In this document: positions 58,500-64,000 of the stretch, one piece after another
How positions within the stretch are numbered: the first letter of the stretch is position 1
Layout of the letters: every line of letters begins with the position of its first letter
From: Gandjariella thermophila
Lineage (GTDB): Bacteria; Actinomycetota; Actinomycetes; Mycobacteriales; Pseudonocardiaceae
DNA length: 64,000 nt
Assembly (NCBI RefSeq): GCF_005405885.1
Contig: NZ_BJFL01000010.1
Span: 95,615-159,614 of the forward strand
Direction of reading: 5' to 3'
Position numbers and translations under genes: made by a program
Notes under the pieces: generated by a model
What the model saw: the letters and a program-made list of their open reading frames with translations, nothing else
The model's database searches: none
Told to the model about the DNA's origin: nothing

Positions 58500-59684
58500 T
58501 CATCCCTGTGCGCGGAACACTAGCGAGGAGTGCCCGATCCGGACGACATCGCCATCCGCGAGCTGCCAGGTCTGCACGGGCTGACCGTTGACGGTGGTGC
58601 CGTTGGTCGAGCCGAGATCGGCGAGCATGGCCGTCTGACCATCCCAGTTGATCTCCAGGTGTCTGCGCGACACGCCCGTGTCCGGCAGCCGGAAGTCGGC
58701 GTCCTGACCCCGGCCGACGATGTTGCCGCCCTGCTTGAGCGAGTAGCTGCGGTTGGAGCCGTCGTCCAGGTGAAGCGTAGCGGTGAGCTGGCGGGGACCG
58801 GTCTGCACGGCGGGCGGCGCGTAGCCGGCGGCCGCGGCCGGGTCCTGCGGGTACCCGCCCTGGCCGTAGCCCTGGTCGTAACCGGGCGCGGGCGGCTGGC
58901 CGTAGCCCGGGGGCTGGCCGTAGCCCTGGTCGTAACCGGGCGCGGGCGGCTGGCCGTAACCCGGCTGCGGAGGCGCGTAGCCCTGGTCGTAGCCGGGCTG
59001 CGGCTGGCCGTAGCCCTGGTCGTAGCCCGGCTGCGGAGGCGCGTAGCCCTGGCCGTATCCCTGGTCGTAGCCGGGCGGGGGCGGCTGGCCCTGCTGCGGG
59101 TACCCGCCCTGGCCGTAGCCCTGGTCGTAACCGCCGTACTGACCCTGCTGCCCGTAGTTCGGGTCGTTGCCGTATTGGCCCTGTCCGTACCCGTAGTGCC
59201 CCTGGGCGTACGGGTCGCCCTCAGGGGGGTACTGGCCGTGGCCGGGAGGCTGGCTCATGGATCGGTCTCCTGCGGTGCGAGGTGGTGCTGACCGTCGGCG
59301 TACGTCGGGGTCGACGGACGAGCTGGTTCGGAACTGTCCGGTGTGCAGCGCTTCGGAGCGCTCCACGGAGACTACGACGTCACCATAGGTGTCCCACCCA
59401 TGCTCGGCGAGGTGCTCCTCGACGCAGTCCGCGAGCAACTGAGTTATGCGCTGTTCGTCCTGCTCGTCCCCAGCCAGCTTGTCGTGATCGGCCGGTCCGA
59501 GCAGCACCTTGTAGTGGTTCGGGGCGAGGAGGCGTCCGCCGGCGAGCTCCCGGACGTTCACCTCGCTCTCCCGCTGCAGTGCCTGCGCCACCTCCTGTGG
59601 GACGACGTTGCCCCCGAATACGCGCGCGAAAGTATTGCCCACGATGCCTTCGAGCCGGCGCTCGAAGCGCTGCACGAGGCCCAC
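58500..59684 (-). CDS. fhaA: FHA-domain protein FhaA
   Basis: 394 residues. N-terminal DUF3662 domain (1-120: [22 protein letters not shown] and [17 protein letters not shown]), a central low-complexity stretch about 150-300 made of GYGQ and GYDQG repeats, and a C-terminal FHA domain with [23 protein letters not shown] and [14 protein letters not shown]. In mycobacteria it binds phosphorylated MviN and CwlM and slows peptidoglycan synthesis. GTG 59684 has GGAGGG 8 bases upstream. First gene of the operon down to pknB. Confidence 0.95.
   Translation of the reverse strand: MGLVQRFERRLEGIVGNTFARVFGGNVVPQEVAQALQRESEVNVRELAGGRLLAPNHYKVLLGPADHDKLAGDEQDEQRITQLLADCVEEHLAEHGWDTYGDVVVSVERSEALHTGQFRTSSSVDPDVRRRSAPPRTAGDRSMSQPPGHGQYPPEGDPYAQGHYGYGQGQYGNDPNYGQQGQYGGYDQGYGQGGYPQQGQPPPPGYDQGYGQGYAPPQPGYDQGYGQPQPGYDQGYAPPQPGYGQPPAPGYDQGYGQPPGYGQPPAPGYDQGYGQGGYPQDPAAAAGYAPPAVQTGPRQLTATLHLDDGSNRSYSLKQGGNIVGRGQDADFRLPDTGVSRRHLEINWDGQTAMLADLGSTNGTTVNGQPVQTWQLADGDVVRIGHSSLVFRAQG
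58855..59215 (-). repeat. Tyr/Gly/Gln-Pro repeats within fhaA
   Basis: Imperfect repeats encode [16 protein letters not shown] and shorter GYDQGY, GYGQ and PQPGYDQGY units. Nearly identical DNA blocks start near 58867 and 58921. Tandem repeats like these can change length by slippage. Confidence 0.8.
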
Positions 59685-59791
59685 TGTCAATACCCTCCAC
59701 GTGTTCGGCTGCTCCAACCGATCGTATCGAGGCTGACGTGGTGTGACACGGGCCTGTTCGGGGACCCTTCGGAGACCCCTGTGAGCACATG

Positions 59792-59797
59792 CTAGGC
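59792..59797 (+). promoter_or_regulatory. -10 element of tRNA-Leu
   Basis: TAGGCT, 19 bases before the tRNA. Confidence 0.45.
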
Positions 59798-59816
59798 TTC
59801 CGAGCGTCACTTCCAA

Positions 59817-59902
59817 GGGCGAGTGGCGGAATGGCAGACGCGCACGGTTCAGGTCCGTGTGTCCGTAAGGACGTGAGGGTTCAACTCCCTCCTCGCCCAC
59901 CA
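59817..59902 (+). tRNA. tRNA-Leu (CAG)
   Basis: Acceptor GGGCGAG pairs with CTCGCCC; anticodon loop TTCAGGT between ACGG and CCGT gives CAG; long variable arm GTGTCCGTAAGGACGT; T-loop GGTTCAACTCC. The tail ACCA encodes CCA (59900-59902), unlike the two tRNAs at 42 kb. Decodes CTG, the main Leu codon here. Confidence 0.96.
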
Positions 59903-60451
59903 CCGAGTCACCGGCGTTGGGTCGGCCTGCGGCCGGGGGGTATTCGGTGGGCACCAGGTCTGACATGATCGTTTGTGCGGAGTGTCACGCAACAGTGTGG
60001 CACTCCGCACGTGTCTGTGGTACGGGTGCCCCCAGGTTGATGGCTTGATCGGCTGGTCAGCCAGCCGGGCGTCCAGGTCGGTGAGTGAGCGGGCCTGCCT
60101 TGGGCGGCGAGTGTGCGCGACGCCACTGGTCGGAGTTCGCGCAGGTTGGACGCGGCGATCTGGAACCGAGCAGGACGTGGTCCGCGGCGATGCCGCGGAC
60201 GCTGCGGCCACCGAGAACTCCAGGTTGGCGTTGGTGGGGTCCTTGAGATAGCTGGTCGTGCCCCCACCCCGTTACGGAGCGTGTGATATCCATCACTCCA
60301 TTCCGGCGTGCCGTCCGCCATCGCTCGGGCGTGCTCGGCGCCGGCTTCCGGAGGCATGGTGATCGACTGCCGGGGTGCGGACCGCTGGCGGTCCGGCCGG
60401 GCTCGGTGGCGGGTCGACGGTCGGCTTGGCCGAGTAGCGCCTCGGAATTTT
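59903..60451. other. Degenerate region downstream of tRNA-Leu
   Basis: About 550 bases with no intact gene. It begins with a large hairpin (59975-60010). On the minus strand between 60250 and 59990 a frame without a start looks weakly coding (for example SYLKDPTNAN, RSLTDLDARLADQPIKPSTW) and may be the remains of a lost gene. I could not name it. Confidence 0.35.
59975..60010. terminator. Hairpin after tRNA-Leu
   Basis: GTGCGGAGTG (59975-59984) and CACTCCGCAC (60001-60010) with CAC/GTG inside. Could be the tRNA terminator or an end of a mobile element. Confidence 0.5.
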
Positions 60452-60793
60452 TCAGCGGACAGCGAACAGTGGGCAGCCGCACGGCGTCATCCAGCTCGGC
60501 GTGGCCGGCAGCTGCCCGCGGCTCCCGTCTCCGGCGCCGTGTCGGTCCGGAGCGTTGTCCCGGCGGTCGGCGGTCGACGGGCACCGCTCAGGTGTCCAGT
60601 GAGGCGCGTGGTCAGGGACGCCGTCGGTGGTGCCCGGTCGTTTTCCGCTCCAGCGGTCCGTCTCGTACCAGATGTCGAGGTTCTGCTCCTGCAGCAGTTC
60701 CGCGCGGGCGATGACGCGGGCCAGCTCAGCCCGGTCGGCCGGATCGGTGACGGTGACCAGCCGCGCCTGCTCGGCGGCGGCCGCCTCACCCAA
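60452..60793 (-). CDS. Unrecognised coding-like stretch
   Basis: The frame RLGEAAAAEQARLVTVTDPADRAELARVIARAELLQEQNLDIWYETD and onward has third positions almost all G or C for over 60 codons and an amphipathic Ala/Glu/Leu helix, so it looks like real protein. Only a TTG (60793) is available as start, giving 113 residues; the last 40 look less coding. It overlaps the end of the broken DoxX gene only if the latter's original frame is used. May be a fragment. No function assigned. Confidence 0.35.
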   Translation of the reverse strand: MGEAAAAEQARLVTVTDPADRAELARVIARAELLQEQNLDIWYETDRWSGKRPGTTDGVPDHAPHWTPERCPSTADRRDNAPDRHGAGDGSRGQLPATPSWMTPCGCPLFAVR

Positions 60794-60825
60794 CCGGTTC
60801 AGCAGCCTGGCCGGCCGTGGCGGCG

Positions 60826-61426
60826 TCAGCGCAGCCAGGTGCGGTAGCGGAGGGTTATCCGGTCGGTCCACCGGCCGAGCCCCCAGGTGTCGCCGGCGCC
60901 GGTGGCGGCGAGGACGATCAGCACCAGGGCGTAGATGATGTGGTAGTCGAGGAGCAGGTTGGTGGAGCCGCTGGGTTGCCCGGTGGTGGTGTTGGGCCAG
61001 CGGCCATTCGGCGGCCCACATCAGCAGCAGCATGACGGTCCCGCTGAGCGCCGCGATCCGCAGGGCGACGCCGGTGAGCACCGCGATACCGATGCCGGCG
61101 AGCCCGAGCACGAACAGCCAGTCCGCCCACTCCGCGCCGGCCCAGCCGTGGAACATCGCGGCGAACGGCCCGACGTTGACGTGGCCGAGGAAGCCCTTGG
61201 TCGGCGAGCCGCCGTTGATCCACGCGGCTGCGGACGGGGTCGAGTAGCCGAGACCGAGCAGCTTGTCGAGGAATGCCCACAGGGACACGAAACCGGTGGC
61301 GATCCGCAGCAGCGCCAGGGTGCGTGTGGCCGCTATGCCGCCGGTGGTGCGGGGTGCGGTGGCTGTCGCCCGTTGCGCCGGGATTTCCGTCGGAGCAGTG
61401 GTATTCGATTTCTGGTGAGTCAACAT
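60826..61426 (-). pseudogene. DoxX-like membrane protein with a frameshift
   Basis: Residues 1-144 (LLRIATGFVSLWAFLDKLLGLGY, GFLGHVNVGPFAAMFHGWAGAEWADWLFVLGLAGIGIAVLTG, MLLLMWAAEWPLA) are a thiosulfate:quinone oxidoreductase/DoxX-type protein with helices. At about 60994 the frame changes by net +1: the continuation NTTTGQPSGSTNLLLDYHII and ALVLIVLAATGAGDTWGLGRW lies in another frame and ends at 60826. Together about 199 residues, normal length. Either a recent pseudogene or a sequence error. Confidence 0.72.
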
Positions 61427-61710
61427 GATGGCTCCCTGGTCGGGTGATCGGGAGCAGTGTCGGGTGCGGGACGTGCGCCGAACCGTGGTCGAAGGTCACC
61501 GAACGGGAGGGGAAGGGGTAGGCGGCGGGAGTCTTCCGCTGGGGACCTCCGCCGCACCAGGAAGTGCCTTTTGGATGGCAGGGGGAAGACCTTGACCACT
61601 GTTGCTGGCCCGGCAGGTCGCGCACGGTTGGTGTTGCCGGATTGTGGGTCGGGAAGCCGCGTTCACTGAAGCCTCATGAGCGCTGTTCCCGCGTTATGAA
61701 GGTGGTCACG
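61427..61710. other. Divergent spacer between DoxX and SHOCT genes
   Basis: 284 bases without a gene; must hold both promoters. I found no clear -10/-35 pair or regulator box. Confidence 0.4.
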
Positions 61711-61971
61711 ATGATGTTCTGGTACGGCAGCGGCATGGGGATGTGGGGCGGCCTGTTGATGACGCTGGGTTCGGTCCTCGTTCTGGCGTTGCTCGTCGTC
61801 GGTGTGCTTGCCGCGCTGCGCTACCTGGGCCGTGTCGCGCCCCAGGCCGGCGGCGCGTCCCGCCCGGCGGAAGACATTCTGGCCGAGCGGTTCGCTCGTG
61901 GGGAGATCGACGAGGACGAGTACCGGCGCCGGCTGGACGCGCTCCGCGGGACGATGTCCGCGGCGCGCTGA
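61711..61971 (+). CDS. SHOCT-domain membrane protein
   Basis: 86 residues. MMFWYGSGMGMWGGLLMTLG leads into one helix (VLVLALLVVGVLAALRY), then a short linker and the SHOCT motif DILAERFARGEIDEDEYRRRLDAL. Family function unknown, often linked to membrane sensing or oligomer formation. ATG at 61711 follows AAGGTGG; an in-frame ATG at 61696 would add 5 residues. Confidence 0.82.
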   Translation: MMFWYGSGMGMWGGLLMTLGSVLVLALLVVGVLAALRYLGRVAPQAGGASRPAEDILAERFARGEIDEDEYRRRLDALRGTMSAAR

Positions 61972-62049
61972 GGCCGCCCCGAGGCCAGCGGGCGGTGGGG
62001 ACGCTGCTGCTGCGACGGACAACGGCTACCGCGCCGGCGGTGCTGGTTG

Positions 62050-64000
<1,951 letters not shown>

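Noticed and set aside
58855..59215. CRISPR-like array
   Set aside because: The repeats are in frame within fhaA and encode Gly/Tyr/Gln/Pro units; spacers are absent.
60308..60847. 179-codon plus-strand frame
   Set aside because: Opposite to a minus stretch with much better codon bias; Arg/Ser/Ala-rich, no domain.

Overview
The window is about 64 kb of very GC-rich chromosome from a high-GC Gram-positive bacterium (Actinomycetota). Gene content and order match the replication-origin region of mycobacteria and their relatives. A separate MurJ and pseudokinase, and the protein sequences in general, point to the Pseudonocardiaceae, but I could not test this by comparison.

Layout. (1) 1-8.1 kb: 5' part of leuS (minus) behind a leucine-rich leader peptide and attenuator, a PQQ-propeller lipoprotein, an SdpI-like membrane protein, yqgE, an MFS permease and the CCA-adding enzyme. 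(2) 8.2-19.9 kb (plus, except the last gene): NUDIX hydrolase, DUF6049 protein, murJ, MviN-type pseudokinase, sigM and anti-sigma, trxB-trxA behind a SigR-like promoter, cwlM, and a GNAT gene on minus. (3) 20.1-29.3 kb: aminotransferase and ddl (plus), then the minus-strand run rpmH-rnpA-yidD-yidC-jag and rsmG-parA-parB with a parS cluster. (4) 29.5-42.2 kb: dnaA, oriC, dnaN, gnd, recF, dciA, gyrB, a tiny zinc-knuckle gene, gyrA and a DUF3566 membrane protein. (5) 42.3-49.6 kb: tRNA-Ile, DLW-39 peptide, tRNA-Ala, a lipoprotein, CwsA-like protein, ppiA, rhomboid protease, PH-like protein, crgA, class E sortase, a 51-aa membrane protein, trpG/pabA and a zinc-ribbon protein. (6) 50.1-59.7 kb: the minus-strand operon fhaA-fhaB-pstP-rodA-pbpA-pknA-pknB, then tRNA-Leu. 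(7) 59.9-64 kb: a less ordered, accessory-looking segment with a frameshifted DoxX gene, a SHOCT protein and a DosS-like sensor kinase.

How it fits together: DNA replication (DnaA, DnaN, RecF, DciA, gyrase), segregation (ParAB-parS) and the Ser/Thr-kinase network for cell-wall growth lie side by side. PknA/PknB, phosphatase PstP, FHA proteins, CwlM, the MurJ flippase and its pseudokinase, RodA and PbpA are all here, so nearly the whole mycobacterial-type peptidoglycan control circuit is in one window.

The most interesting non-coding signals are the leuS attenuator with an apparently leaderless leader peptide; three similar inverted repeats in the left half of oriC; a 17-base DnaA-box module shared by the dnaA leader and the start of dciA; a DnaA-box cluster beside crgA; and a parS-rich 1.3-kb gap. 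Several genes carry a TANNNT -10 element 6-7 bases before the start codon, suggesting leaderless transcripts.
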